Shown: positions 50,896-60,190, numbered from the stretch's first letter. The stretch: DNA of 64,000 bases from a bacterium (GCA_018222765.1 JAAEZT010000016.1:21229-85228); one strand, 5' to 3'. Made by a program: numbers and translations. Notes: generated by a model from the sequence alone, not told the origin.

Positions 50896-52310
50896 AGGTT
50901 TTTCAGTTGAGGGTCGCCGGTGTCCTTCATGTGTTTCTGAAGGAGCTTTTGCATTTCGTTGATGCGTGGGGAGTATTCGGCTTTATCGATCAGGTTGTTG
51001 AGCGAATCGGGATCGGATTTTGTGTGGTAGAATTCGTGGGGAACCCGGCGTGAGTAGAAGGCAACGCGCTTGGCGAGGGCGGGATCGGATTTGGCTGCGG
51101 TGGTCATGGCTTTCCAGCTGAGGCCGCTGAGTGACTCGTTTCTGAAGTTGGTTTCGCCATTGTGCCAGCCATTCCAAATGTAGCGGTAGTCGCGGCCTAC
51201 AACGGCGCGCATAGTGTAGGCGCGTTTGCTGGCGATGGTGTTGATGTGGGCAAATGTATGGTCGCGATCCTCTTGAGTTCTTCCGGACAAGATCGGGAGA
51301 AAGGAACGTCCGTCCGTTCCTTTGAGCTGAGGAAGGCCGAGGGCCTCGAGGACAGTCGGGGTAAGATCGACTCCGCCAACGACGTGTTTGGTGTCGACGG
51401 AGCCCGCTTTGGTTTTTCCGGGCCACCGGATGATCCAGGGCGTGTGGGTGGAATGATGCCAGCAATTGGTCTTGGCGAATGGGAGAGGCATACCGTGGTC
51501 GGACAGGAACATGACGATGGTGTTTTCTCGAAGGTCGGCATCGTCGAGTGCTTTGAGGACCGCACCAGTGATGGCGTCGGCGCGATGGACTGACGAGTAA
51601 TATTCGGCGAGCTCTTGGCGAATGTCAGGAAGGTCTGGGAGAAAACCGGGGACGGTGATCTTGGCAGGATCAAAGATAACCCTGTTGTCCGGGAAACCAC
51701 CACCGTATTGGTGGGTTTTGTTTTTGTGGTCATGTTTCTTGGCGTTTTCCTCCTGCTTGCTTCCAATGAATGGGCGGTGCGGATCCTGAGAGTTGGCCAT
51801 GAGGAAAAAGGGCTTCCCTTCTTTTTTTGCGGCGGCGAAGAATTGCGCGGCGCGTTTTCCGAAGAGTTCAGGGGAGCGCCCATTCTTTAGTTGGCGAGCG
51901 GCCACGATTTCATCGAATGAAGAAGCGCGAGACGGAACAACGTGTCCGTGTTTGGCCATCAGGCCGGTTCGGTAGCCCGCTTTCTTGAGGGCTTCGGGAA
52001 GAGTGGGAACGTCGGGACGGATTTGATCAAATCCAAGTGCGCCGGAGTTGTGTGGGTAGCGTCCCGTCATCCAAACGGCGCGGCAAGGTTGGCAGATCGC
52101 GACGGTGACGTGGCCGTGTTGTAAACGGAGTCCCTCCGCCGCCAAGCGATCAATATTGGGGGTGATATTGGGAATGGGATTTCCAAAGATGCCGACCGAG
52201 TCAGAGGACATGTCATCGACAGTGATCAGGAGAAAGTTGGGTGGGGTGTCCTTGGAGCAAGCGGAGAAGACTGAGGCAAAAAAGAGGATTGAGAATAGCA
52301 GGGGTTTCAC
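50892..52310 (-). CDS. Exported sulfatase with CQPCR motif
   Basis: This 472-residue S1-family sulfatase resembles heparan N-sulfatase-type members. The N-terminus FFASVFSACSKD may be a lipoprotein signal with Cys18, although the position-3 residue before it is Phe rather than Leu. The metal site TVDDMSSD and formylglycine motif CQPCR (Cys73) are intact, followed by WMTGRYPHNSG, SQDPHRPF and FLSDHGMPLPF. The extra Cys within the motif is uncommon. It converges on the RimK-like gene with a 4-base overlap. Confidence 0.88.
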   Translation of the reverse strand: MKPLLFSILFFASVFSACSKDTPPNFLLITVDDMSSDSVGIFGNPIPNITPNIDRLAAEGLRLQHGHVTVAICQPCRAVWMTGRYPHNSGALGFDQIRPDVPTLPEALKKAGYRTGLMAKHGHVVPSRASSFDEIVAARQLKNGRSPELFGKRAAQFFAAAKKEGKPFFLMANSQDPHRPFIGSKQEENAKKHDHKNKTHQYGGGFPDNRVIFDPAKITVPGFLPDLPDIRQELAEYYSSVHRADAITGAVLKALDDADLRENTIVMFLSDHGMPLPFAKTNCWHHSTHTPWIIRWPGKTKAGSVDTKHVVGGVDLTPTVLEALGLPQLKGTDGRSFLPILSGRTQEDRDHTFAHINTIASKRAYTMRAVVGRDYRYIWNGWHNGETNFRNESLSGLSWKAMTTAAKSDPALAKRVAFYSRRVPHEFYHTKSDPDSLNNLIDKAEYSPRINEMQKLLQKHMKDTGDPQLKNL

Positions 52311-52454
52311 GGGCGGTCGGGTTTAGTAAGGCGCGACCCTTGCAGGAAAAGCCATCGAGATCGATGTTAAATCTCATCGAAGGATGGCCATCCAAGAGCT
52401 CATTTTGCGGTAATGAAAAATCTTCGCCGAGAAAAATATTCTTCCTTTGGAGCG

Positions 52455-53090
52455 CTAACTCTTCTTTCGGTAGAGCAAGCGAAAAGCGCCCCAAATCAGC
52501 GGAGGAAGGCCGGCGCTTAGGATGAGAGCAATCACAGGTTGGTCGTTTCCGGTCTCACCAATCCAGGCGAAGATGAAGCCCATTGGAAAACATCCGGCAC
52601 ATAAGGCGGCAAAAAAACGTTTGAAGGGCATTTTGGTGATGCCGGCGAGGCAGGCTACAACTTCCGGAAGGACGGGCATCCAGCGGGAAAAGGCGACCAG
52701 CCATCCGCCGGTCTCGCCATGAAATAATCGTTCTCCTTCTGCGAGACCATTTTCACCGGTCAGCCAAAGAACGGCTTTTCGACCGATTTTATGAGCAAGT
52801 CCGTAAGCAAGGAGACCAGCCGCAATCGAGCCAAGGGCAGAGAAGAGTCCGCCAATAAACCAGCCATACACTAGACCAAGGGCAGACATGACGACCGTTC
52901 CCAGAATTGGGAGGAAAAGATCGAGGATGAGAAGGCCAATTCCCGCAGCCCAGGCCCAGTTTCCGGTTGAGCGTAACCATGACACGGTATTTTCGAGAGA
53001 CATGGACTCCTCGACTTGGCTTCCCCAAATCAAAAAGGGAACGATGACCATCGTGGCCAAAATAAGAAAGATCAGGAAGAGTCGCTTCAT
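52455..53090 (-). CDS. TVP38/TMEM64 (VTT-domain) membrane protein
   Basis: This 211-residue inner-membrane protein of the DedA/VTT superfamily has hydrophobic segments near 5-23, 45-65, 72-95 and 160-205. It shows the typical re-entrant phrase FLPILGTVVMSALGLVYGWFIGGLFSALGS and FSRWMPVLPEVVACLAGITKMPF, which matches the family's R-x-x-P...G...P motif. Relatives are linked to lipid scrambling or undecaprenyl-phosphate flipping. It is divergent from the PPOX gene across 41 bases. Confidence 0.85.
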   Translation of the reverse strand: MKRLFLIFLILATMVIVPFLIWGSQVEESMSLENTVSWLRSTGNWAWAAGIGLLILDLFLPILGTVVMSALGLVYGWFIGGLFSALGSIAAGLLAYGLAHKIGRKAVLWLTGENGLAEGERLFHGETGGWLVAFSRWMPVLPEVVACLAGITKMPFKRFFAALCAGCFPMGFIFAWIGETGNDQPVIALILSAGLPPLIWGAFRLLYRKKS

Positions 53091-53131
53091 ATTTTGAGGA
53101 ATCGTGCTAAAGGTGAACTAGTTGATTTTTC

Positions 53132-53620
53132 ATGAAACCCAAACCAGACCCCGTTAATCCCGCCCAACTTTACGACCTGGCCCATGCTGTGATCAAGGAC
53201 GCAAAGTTTCCCATGCTTGCGACGGTTGATCGGGAAGCTCAACCCCGCGTGCGTCCGGTGTCCCCCTTGAAAGTCGATCCCGACTTCACGGTCTACGTCG
53301 CCAACCTGGCGTCTTACCATAAAACCTCGGAGATCGCCGATAATCCGAGGGTGGAGTTGGCTTACCTCGCTTCCAATCATGATCAAGTCCGAATCACCGG
53401 TGTAGCGGAAGTTGTCACTGATGAGCCAACTTTGGCAGGTGTCTGGGAGAGCAATCCTCTTTTGAGAGTGTATTTGGGCTCTCCTGACAATCCCGAGTTT
53501 ATTCTCTATCGTATCGTGCCTGAACAAGTCCGCTTCATGCGCGAATGGGCCCTCGACTATCACGAGGTGCCTACTCAGCCGGGTCAGGTAAGCACCTTGC
53601 CGGAGTCGTCTATCGAGTGA
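53132..53620 (+). CDS. Pyridoxamine 5'-phosphate oxidase-fold flavoprotein
   Basis: This 162-residue split-barrel protein shows LATVDREAQPRVRPVSPLKV, TVYVANLASYHKTSEIADNP and VELAYL, then VRITGVAEVV, the arrangement of general PPOX-like (Pfam Putative_PNPOx) proteins that bind FMN, F420 or heme. It is shorter than true PdxH (~218) and lacks its C-terminal dimerisation part, so a general-stress flavin reductase is more likely. It stands alone between divergent and convergent neighbours. Confidence 0.82.
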   Translation: MKPKPDPVNPAQLYDLAHAVIKDAKFPMLATVDREAQPRVRPVSPLKVDPDFTVYVANLASYHKTSEIADNPRVELAYLASNHDQVRITGVAEVVTDEPTLAGVWESNPLLRVYLGSPDNPEFILYRIVPEQVRFMREWALDYHEVPTQPGQVSTLPESSIE

Positions 53621-53657
53621 CTCCGTTGTTGTCTTAAGCGAGCAGAAACCGCTGTAG

Positions 53658-56078
53658 TTACTTGTTTAAGTATATCAGCGTGGGTTTTTCCGTCGAGGCT
53701 TTGATCTCGGCGATGGCTTCGCGGACGATGCGGGCTTTGTCGGCGGTGAGACGACGGGGGAAGTCCTTCTCCTCGTGTTCGATATAGTGGAGGGATTTCT
53801 CAAGGCGGGGAATAGCGCGTTGGGCGTGGGCACCATAGGACTTGATCATCTTCATGATCGTGCCGATACGTTTTTCGCTGGCGTGCTTTTTTTGAGTGCG
53901 GGCATAGTCGGCGAGGAGTTCGATTCCTTCGCTGACGTGGTGTTTGGCAAAGAGTTCGAGGCCGCTTGTCTGGATGCCGTCGGCAAACATGATCCCGCTG
54001 GGAGCGGGAGTGATGATTGCTTCATGGATTGCGGGGAGGAGAGGTTTGAGTTCTTCGTAGGAGAGGTTCTGGTAGACCGATGAATAACTGCTCCGTGCCC
54101 GTCCGTCTTCGTTTAGGAGTCCGGCCCGGACCGCTTTAAAGAGGAGCTCACGATCGACACCTTCCAGTGATTGTCCAAGCAATCCACCCCGTTGGTTGAA
54201 GAGAGCGAAGGAGAGGTAGCGTTGCTCCATATTGCGCGGGTCGTTTTTGGGATCACTTTTGGTAAGACGCTCAAGAAGCACGGGGATGGCGGGCTTGGCT
54301 GGTTTGCCAATTCCGGCAAGAGCGTCGGCCGAAAGAACTCGAAGCCAAAGGTCCTCGGACTTGAACGATTCGAGAAGAGCGGGGACAGCTTCGGCTCCAC
54401 GCCCTCGAATCATTTTGAGAGCCTGACAGGCACCGTATCGGGAGTACAGGTTTGAGGATTGGAGTAACTTGATGAGCTCTGGAGTGGGATTACCTTTCTT
54501 CTTGCCCAAAGCCATCGCTGCGCGCTCGCGTACGGTGGGAGACCAGTTGGAGAGACTTGTGACGAGTTGTTCGACAGTCAGCGAATCGTAATAACTATAA
54601 CGGTTGTTGTTGGACCAGCCGCGGCCATCGTCGAGCAGGCTCTTGGCAGTGGCTCGATCGATTTGAGGAGCGGTGGATGGTTTCCGTCCGGTGAGGAAAG
54701 TTTTGCGTTCTCCTTGAGCCATCCCGATGAGATAGAGTCCGGTGCTGTCCCAATTGCGATAGGAATCCGGACGGGCGCCGGGAGCTCCCTGGTGAAGAAA
54801 AGTACCGTCCCAACGGCGGGCAAGATCGTAGTGCCAGGAGAATTCCTCAAGCCATGCTCCGGTGGCCTGAGGACCGGAACGTGCGACGCCAGGAAGAGCC
54901 CAGAGCATGTTGAAAAATGGTCCGGTGTGTCCGGTGTCGCGTTCCGCACCGTGGCAGGCGACAGACATGCGGGAGAAATACTCGGCAGACTGAGCCTTGC
55001 CCAAATAGTCGAAGAGAACTGCAGCCATGCCATTTTTACCATTATCATCGTGGGTCTCGATCCAGGGCGAATGATCACCGTAGGGGATGGCTCCTTTGCC
55101 CACGTAGAATTGTAGGAATCGTTCGCTTTTTGCGATAGCTTCGTAAAGTCCCGGAACCTGCACTCCAGCTTGGCGGGCCAATACGAGAGAGTAGGTGAGC
55201 GGAATTCCCGGAGCGTTCATCATGCCGTAGCCGCCGAGGCGCTTACTTGTATTGTCGACAAATCCATGACCCCAGGAGCCGACGGCGCTTTGACCATCGA
55301 CGATCATCTTGGTGATGCGGTTCAGCCCGTTCTTAACGATGGCGTCGTCTTTTGTAGCGAGAAGATATTCGGCCAGGAAGATGTTCACGTAGGCATAACT
55401 CCACGTTCGAACTCCGGTTGATTGATCGTATTCCGAGAGGATCTCTGCCTGTTTGCGCAGAAGGGGGAGGTATTTTGGGTCTCCGCTGGCAAGGAGAGCT
55501 GAGGCATTGAGGGCTCGTGTGATGATGTGCCCTTGGGTGGGAGCGCGTTCCATTTTTTCGGCAAGGGCCTTCCAGCCCAGCTCGAGGATCTTTTGCGACT
55601 TGTCACAGTTGAAGGGTGCGGTGGCGCTATAGCTTCCGAGAACTCTTAAAGGAATGTTCAGGGTTTCAGTTTTCCCTTCCCGCCAGCAGAGGAGGGGGAG
55701 ACGACCTACCTTTTCCGCCTCGGTAATCGCTTTTCCGAAGAGAGTGCGCGGATCGCCTTGAAAGGGAGTCTTCCCAATGCCGAGAATGACGTCGTCAACT
55801 TTTACAATGCCCTCGGACGGTGAGCCTTCATCGACTTTGGTGATTTTGATCTGGCGGGCCTTAGTGGTCTCCATTCGTTCGCTGTAGATCCATCCTCGGA
55901 GGCCGGTCGGTCCGAGGTTCCAGTCGTGGGTGTATCCTTCGGGGATGGGATCGCCCTTGGTGAAGTCCGGTTGAGCGATCTTGCCTGACCCGCCACCGGC
56001 TGCGATTGCGATGGGTCCGGTCAGGAAAAATATGGCGAAGATTCTTCCAGCGATTCGGTGAGACTTGAGTGTGATCAT
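53658..56078 (-). CDS. Exported PDZ / alpha-toroid / HEAT-repeat protein (DUF6288-like)
   Basis: From the ATG at 56078 this 806-residue protein has a signal peptide (IAGRIFAIFFLTGPIAIAAG). A PDZ-like domain (about 50-150) contains ITKVDEGSPSEGIVKVDDVI and LGIGKTPF. A large alpha/alpha-toroid follows (about 165-510) with SAVGSWGHGFVDN and DTGHTGPFFNMLWALPG, and then HEAT repeats (about 545-670; SPTVRERAAMALGKKK, LWLRVLSADALAGIG). The order resembles DUF6288 proteins, abundant in this phylum. No catalytic role is established; protein or glycan binding is likely. It is divergent from a PQQ-propeller gene across 149 bases. Confidence 0.75.
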   Translation of the reverse strand: MITLKSHRIAGRIFAIFFLTGPIAIAAGGGSGKIAQPDFTKGDPIPEGYTHDWNLGPTGLRGWIYSERMETTKARQIKITKVDEGSPSEGIVKVDDVILGIGKTPFQGDPRTLFGKAITEAEKVGRLPLLCWREGKTETLNIPLRVLGSYSATAPFNCDKSQKILELGWKALAEKMERAPTQGHIITRALNASALLASGDPKYLPLLRKQAEILSEYDQSTGVRTWSYAYVNIFLAEYLLATKDDAIVKNGLNRITKMIVDGQSAVGSWGHGFVDNTSKRLGGYGMMNAPGIPLTYSLVLARQAGVQVPGLYEAIAKSERFLQFYVGKGAIPYGDHSPWIETHDDNGKNGMAAVLFDYLGKAQSAEYFSRMSVACHGAERDTGHTGPFFNMLWALPGVARSGPQATGAWLEEFSWHYDLARRWDGTFLHQGAPGARPDSYRNWDSTGLYLIGMAQGERKTFLTGRKPSTAPQIDRATAKSLLDDGRGWSNNNRYSYYDSLTVEQLVTSLSNWSPTVRERAAMALGKKKGNPTPELIKLLQSSNLYSRYGACQALKMIRGRGAEAVPALLESFKSEDLWLRVLSADALAGIGKPAKPAIPVLLERLTKSDPKNDPRNMEQRYLSFALFNQRGGLLGQSLEGVDRELLFKAVRAGLLNEDGRARSSYSSVYQNLSYEELKPLLPAIHEAIITPAPSGIMFADGIQTSGLELFAKHHVSEGIELLADYARTQKKHASEKRIGTIMKMIKSYGAHAQRAIPRLEKSLHYIEHEEKDFPRRLTADKARIVREAIAEIKASTEKPTLIYLNK

Positions 56079-56227
56079 GTGATGATTGATTCCATAGGCG
56101 TAAAAATCGGGGGTGTAAATTAGGATCGGTGAATTCGCTCGCCCCACCGCGCTGTGGTGTGTCGGCGGTATTGCCTTTATTCGTGACATACAAAATGCGA
56201 AGAATCCGTAGAACTTTATCTGAATTT

Positions 56228-57487
56228 ATGAAGAGCACCTCCAAGTCCGCCTATCTCGTTTGTTTTTTTCTAGTAAAGTTCGCCTTATTATTGGGCCTTT
56301 CGAGTCTTTACGCAGAAGACAACTGGGCGCAGTTCCGTGGCCCCACCGGGCGTGGCCATTCGGCGTCGGAGGATGTTCCGATCCAGTGGAATGCAGATTC
56401 GGTGGTGTGGAAGAAATCTCTCAAGGGACAAGGTCAATCGTCTCCGGTGAATTGGGGTGATAAACTTTTTCTCACCAGTGCTTCGGAAAATGGCAGGGAG
56501 CGCTATGTGTTCTGTTTGGATCGCAAGGACGGAAAAATTCTTTGGGAGAAAACGATCAGCTGTGCCGCTCCGGAGAATCCGCACAAGATGAACAGCTACG
56601 CCACTCCCACCTGTGCCACGGATGGTGAGCGGGTCGTGGCCTTCTTTGGTCCGGGCGGACTGCATTGCTTCGATCTCGAGGGGAAAAAAATTTGGTCGAG
56701 GGAGCTTGGAGATTTTCCCGGTCCTTGGGGGGTCGCGGCTTCTCCAATTATTCTCGGTGATCTTGTGATTCAGAATTGTGACCGGGAAGGGGCTTCTTCA
56801 CTTGTTGCTCTCGATATCAAGACGGGAAAACCGGTTTGGACGACCGAGCGCGAAGCAAAACCCCGTGGAGGTTGGAGCACGCCGATCATGATCGAGAATT
56901 CCGGTAACAAGGAGCTCGTCCTGAATGGAGAGCTTGGAGTACGAGGTTACGATCCCAAGACGGGTAAGGAATTATGGTTTTGCAAAGCCTTCAATGGACG
57001 CGGCTCGCCCATTCCGGATTTTGCCAACGGTCTCCTTCACGTTGTGAGCGGGAAGCCAGGCGATACCTATGCTGTCAAACCAGGCGGAAAGGGCGATGTT
57101 ACCAAATCACACATGTCTTGGCACACCAAGAGGAAGGGTGGCCGCGATCTCCCATCGCCCGCAGTGGTTGATGGCTACCTTATCGTGGTTTCCATGTCGG
57201 GAAAGGCAAGTTGCTACAATGCCAGAACCGGAAAAATTCACTGGGAAGAAAAGCTTGGCGTGAAAGGGGAGTTTGCTTCCGCTCCTTTGGTTGTGAGTGG
57301 ACATGTTCTTTTTCAAAATGTTTACGGAGGTGGAACCCTTGTGATCAAGCCGGGGAAGAAGCTGGAGATTGTGTCTATGAATTCCCTTGGTGCTGAGGTT
57401 TCGGAAATCTTCCGCGCCACTCTGGCTCCAATCAAGGGGCAGATTTTCGCTCGCTCGTTGTCGACCGTCTATTGCATCGGGAAGTGA
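56228..57487 (+). CDS. Exported PQQ-like beta-propeller protein
   Basis: From the ATG at 56228 this 419-residue protein has a signal peptide (YLVCFFLVKFALLLGLSSLYA) and a beta-propeller starting NWAQFRGPTGRGHS. Blades repeat the phrases VWKKSLKGQGQSSPV, KDGKILWEKTIS, KTGKPVWTTE, KTGKELWFCK and RTGKIHWEEKLG, the PQQ_2/BamB-like signature. True PQQ dehydrogenase catalytic residues are not evident. It probably acts as a secreted binding or scaffold protein. Its start at 56129 in the open frame would add 33 codons without a signal peptide, so the later ATG is preferred. Confidence 0.85.
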   Translation: MKSTSKSAYLVCFFLVKFALLLGLSSLYAEDNWAQFRGPTGRGHSASEDVPIQWNADSVVWKKSLKGQGQSSPVNWGDKLFLTSASENGRERYVFCLDRKDGKILWEKTISCAAPENPHKMNSYATPTCATDGERVVAFFGPGGLHCFDLEGKKIWSRELGDFPGPWGVAASPIILGDLVIQNCDREGASSLVALDIKTGKPVWTTEREAKPRGGWSTPIMIENSGNKELVLNGELGVRGYDPKTGKELWFCKAFNGRGSPIPDFANGLLHVVSGKPGDTYAVKPGGKGDVTKSHMSWHTKRKGGRDLPSPAVVDGYLIVVSMSGKASCYNARTGKIHWEEKLGVKGEFASAPLVVSGHVLFQNVYGGGTLVIKPGKKLEIVSMNSLGAEVSEIFRATLAPIKGQIFARSLSTVYCIGK

Positions 57488-57528
57488 CGCCGCTTCGTGA
57501 GATATTCCCTTTGGATCAAGGTTTTTAA

Positions 57529-59022
57529 ATGCGTAAGCGCTCTAAAATAGCACTCATTCTGGTCGCACTGGTCGTTGCCGTTGTTGTGGGCCGTCCTGTT
57601 CTCTTTTTAGCGTTCGTCTGGTTAAACGACGGAGCCGAGCCAAATCCCATGCCCTCGGTGGGAGTTGGAGACGCCAGCCGCATGATCACCAACGTCCCGG
57701 ACGAAGTCATTGCGGTGGCCGAAGATCCCGCCGCTGCTGAACGTCAAATCTCCGACCTCATCCAGCGCGCTGCTTCCGAGGGTCGACGTATTTCCATCGC
57801 CGGTGCCCGGCACTCGATGGGCGGGCACACCTTTTACCCGGGCGGTATCACTCTCGACATGGAGGCTTTCAGGCACATGTCACTCGATGAAGATAAACGT
57901 ATCCTAACCGTCGGAGCCGGAGCCCGCTGGTATGACATTATTCCCTACCTCGATGCCCGCGGTTACGCGATCTCTATCATGCAGAGCAACAACGACTTTT
58001 CGGTTGGTGGATCTATCTCGGTCAACTGTCACGGATGGCAAAACGACAAGCCTCCTATTGCTAGTAGCGTTGAATCTTTCCGTATCGTCACTCCCTCCGG
58101 AGACACCCTCCGTTGCTCTCGCCAAGACAATGGCGAACTCTTCTCCTTGGCCCTTGGAGGTTACGGTCTTTTCGGGGTTATTCTTGAAGTCGATCTCCGC
58201 ATCACTGACAACGAATATTACGAAGCTGAGGCCCACTTAATCGAGCCCTCCGGCTACGCCGACACTTACCATAAACTTACTGAAAACCAATCCGATGTTG
58301 GGATGGCCTACGGGCGTCTTAGCGTGGCCCCCAAATCCTTCTTCGAGGAAGCCTCCATCACTCTTCTCCGTCGCAAAGAGACCGATCTACCAAACAAAGA
58401 AACTCTTCTTGATAAGGAGCCCAGCGTTCTCAAACGCCTCGTCTTCCGGGGAGGCGTCAACAGTGGCTATGGCAAAAACTTTCGCTGGTGGGTCGAAAAA
58501 GAGATTGGCGAAACCGGTGGTAAACTTCTTTCCCGAAACCAGCTTATGAACGGGCCTTCTTCCCTCTACTCCAGCCGGGATCCCGATACCACTGATATCC
58601 TCCACGAGTATTTCATTCCCTCCGATCAGCTCGCCAATTTTATTGAGAAATCACGCCCCGTTTTTCTAAAACACCAGCCTGAACTCCTCAACGTCACCAT
58701 CCGAAACATCCATCCCGATCATGACACTTTTCTCAGTTACGCTCCCGAGGAGGTTTTCGGCCTCGTCCTTCTCTTTTCTCAGGAACGTGACGAAGAAGCT
58801 GAAGCTGCCATGCTTATGCTTACCCGTGAGCTCATTGACGTTGCCCATGCCTGTCGTGGCCGCTACTACTTGCCCTACCGCCCCCACGCCACCCTTGAGC
58901 AATTTCATCAAGCCTACCCTCAAGCCTCCGCCTTTTTCACCAAAAAACGGCACTTCGACCCCCAAGGAATTTTTGAGAACAAATTCTACCAAACCTACGG
59001 CCAGCCCCTGGAAACCAAATAA
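57529..59022 (+). CDS. Membrane-anchored FAD-binding oxidase (VAO family)
   Basis: This 497-residue protein has an N-terminal transmembrane helix (about 8-30) and then a VAO-type FAD domain with RRISIAGARHSMGGHTF. His95 is at the position often used for covalent FAD. SIMQSNNDFSVGGSISVNCHGW and LGGYGLFGVILEVDL follow. The C-terminus (RGRYYLPYRPHATLEQF, then FDPQGIFENKFYQTYG) fits alditol or aldonolactone oxidases, which oxidise sugar alcohols or lactones. The substrate is unknown. Codon use is much richer in C-ending codons than that of neighbours, as also seen in gnd. Confidence 0.88.
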   Translation: MRKRSKIALILVALVVAVVVGRPVLFLAFVWLNDGAEPNPMPSVGVGDASRMITNVPDEVIAVAEDPAAAERQISDLIQRAASEGRRISIAGARHSMGGHTFYPGGITLDMEAFRHMSLDEDKRILTVGAGARWYDIIPYLDARGYAISIMQSNNDFSVGGSISVNCHGWQNDKPPIASSVESFRIVTPSGDTLRCSRQDNGELFSLALGGYGLFGVILEVDLRITDNEYYEAEAHLIEPSGYADTYHKLTENQSDVGMAYGRLSVAPKSFFEEASITLLRRKETDLPNKETLLDKEPSVLKRLVFRGGVNSGYGKNFRWWVEKEIGETGGKLLSRNQLMNGPSSLYSSRDPDTTDILHEYFIPSDQLANFIEKSRPVFLKHQPELLNVTIRNIHPDHDTFLSYAPEEVFGLVLLFSQERDEEAEAAMLMLTRELIDVAHACRGRYYLPYRPHATLEQFHQAYPQASAFFTKKRHFDPQGIFENKFYQTYGQPLETK

Positions 59023-59170
59023 TCTGCTCGTTCACGCCATGTATAATACGGTGAGGGATTTTTTTGCCCTAATATGGGGCAGCTTCGATCACCCCTCTTT
59101 CAGCCCCATCAGATCCGGTCCAAAGGCGGCTTCAAAGACCTCCCGCCAAAAGCAAATTCCTAGCAGAAAA

Positions 59171-59935
59171 ATGAAACAATATATCGCAGCTGGCGCATCA
59201 GTCTTTTTGACGTCATGTAGTCAATCTGATTCAGACAGGGAGGTTTTTAAATTAGGAGGTAGTAAAGAGGAACGACGTGAACGGAATGCTAAAAGAGAGG
59301 AAAGACTTTTACAGAGCCGAGATTGGCAAAAAGAACAAGAAAAGTCTATAGACGCTACACTGCAGCAACATATTGAGGAGCTTCCTAATGGTAGTGTCTT
59401 AAAACATTGGAGCCATAAAGGCATTAGTGATCTCTTAAATCGTAAGGTTCCAAAAGGTCTTCCTGGTGAGGGTCTCAAATACTATGATGAGCTAGTGGTT
59501 AGAAAGAAGGGTGATATTGATTTTGGCTGGGAACTTGAAGCTACACTTGATATTGCAAGCAGCAATCAGGCTCCTGATCTCTACCGTAGGTGTTTTGAGG
59601 CAAGTCTTTGGAAAGATGGTAATACACCTGCACCTCCTCTACATACATGGGATTTGGTTCAGACACGGATTCAACACACTAAAGAGTTGATGAAGTATTT
59701 AATGGAGCTTGCTGGTGACGTATCAGATGAAAGTGAACCATCAAAGTTTAACTACACCGTTATTGTACAGAATCCACAGATTCAACATCCTATACCTGGA
59801 GGGTCTAAATCTCATGAGTTAGGTCGTCGAGTAAAGCGTTGCGAAAAGTATGGATTGGCTCACCTACCTTACGTAGAAGGTCTTCTCTTTAAAGACTGGT
59901 GGTATGGTTTTAATAAGCGGCGACAGATGTATTGA
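59171..59935 (+). CDS. AT-rich lipoprotein of unknown family
   Basis: From the ATG at 59171 this 254-residue protein has a lipoprotein signal with lipobox LTSC (Cys16) and a charged helical segment (GGSKEERRERNAKREERLLQ). The rest looks mixed alpha/beta, with SVLKHWSHKGISDLLNRKVP and PYVEGLLFKDWWYGFNKRRQ. I recognise no family. The gene is clearly richer in A and T than its neighbours and uses TTA, AGA and AGT freely, signs of recent arrival. The open frame begins at 58721, but the extra 150 codons overlap the FAD-oxidase gene. A YwqK-like remnant follows directly. Confidence 0.6.
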   Translation: MKQYIAAGASVFLTSCSQSDSDREVFKLGGSKEERRERNAKREERLLQSRDWQKEQEKSIDATLQQHIEELPNGSVLKHWSHKGISDLLNRKVPKGLPGEGLKYYDELVVRKKGDIDFGWELEATLDIASSNQAPDLYRRCFEASLWKDGNTPAPPLHTWDLVQTRIQHTKELMKYLMELAGDVSDESEPSKFNYTVIVQNPQIQHPIPGGSKSHELGRRVKRCEKYGLAHLPYVEGLLFKDWWYGFNKRRQMY

Positions 59936-60039
59936 CCTCCAGTTGCGAAACCGGATTAGCGAATTTTAAGGACGGTGAGGCTGTCTCTGAAAAGTATTGG
60001 AACAAAAAAGGCGAAGAGTTTGATTCACTTAAAGAGGCA
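59932..60039 (+). pseudogene. C-terminal remnant of a YwqK/MORN_2-like protein
   Basis: About 36 codons from a TTG encode ANFKDGEAVSEKYWNKKGEE and then FDSLKEA, the typical last repeat and tail of YwqK-family (MORN_2) proteins. No upstream repeats, signal peptide or ATG are present, and the frame then runs into unrelated sequence. It overlaps the end of the lipoprotein gene by four bases. I take it as the 3' end of a lost gene. Confidence 0.5.
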
Positions 60040-60068
60040 ATAACAATAACCGCTCACACAATTCGAAT

Positions 60069-60097
60069 AGCCATGAGCCATCCCGTGGCTCATGGCT
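60069..60097. repeat. Perfect 12-bp inverted repeat
   Basis: AGCCATGAGCCA (60069-60080) and TGGCTCATGGCT (60086-60097) form a perfect hairpin around TCCCG. No T-run follows on the plus strand, so it is not a standard terminator. It lies at the right edge of the AT-rich island, between the YwqK remnant and the sulfatase gene. Confidence 0.6.
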
Positions 60098-60190
60098 GCT
60101 TAATGGTCCGCCATCCTAAAGTTTCGCCCGCCGTTTTAGATCGCCCGCTTATTGTGGGGATTCATCGCATGCTCAGGGTCATCAAAGAGA

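Noticed and set aside
58721..59170. N-terminal 150 codons of the long frame ending at 59935
   Set aside because: They overlap the FAD-oxidase gene in another frame and are Ser/Pro/Leu-rich. The lipobox start at 59171 is far better.
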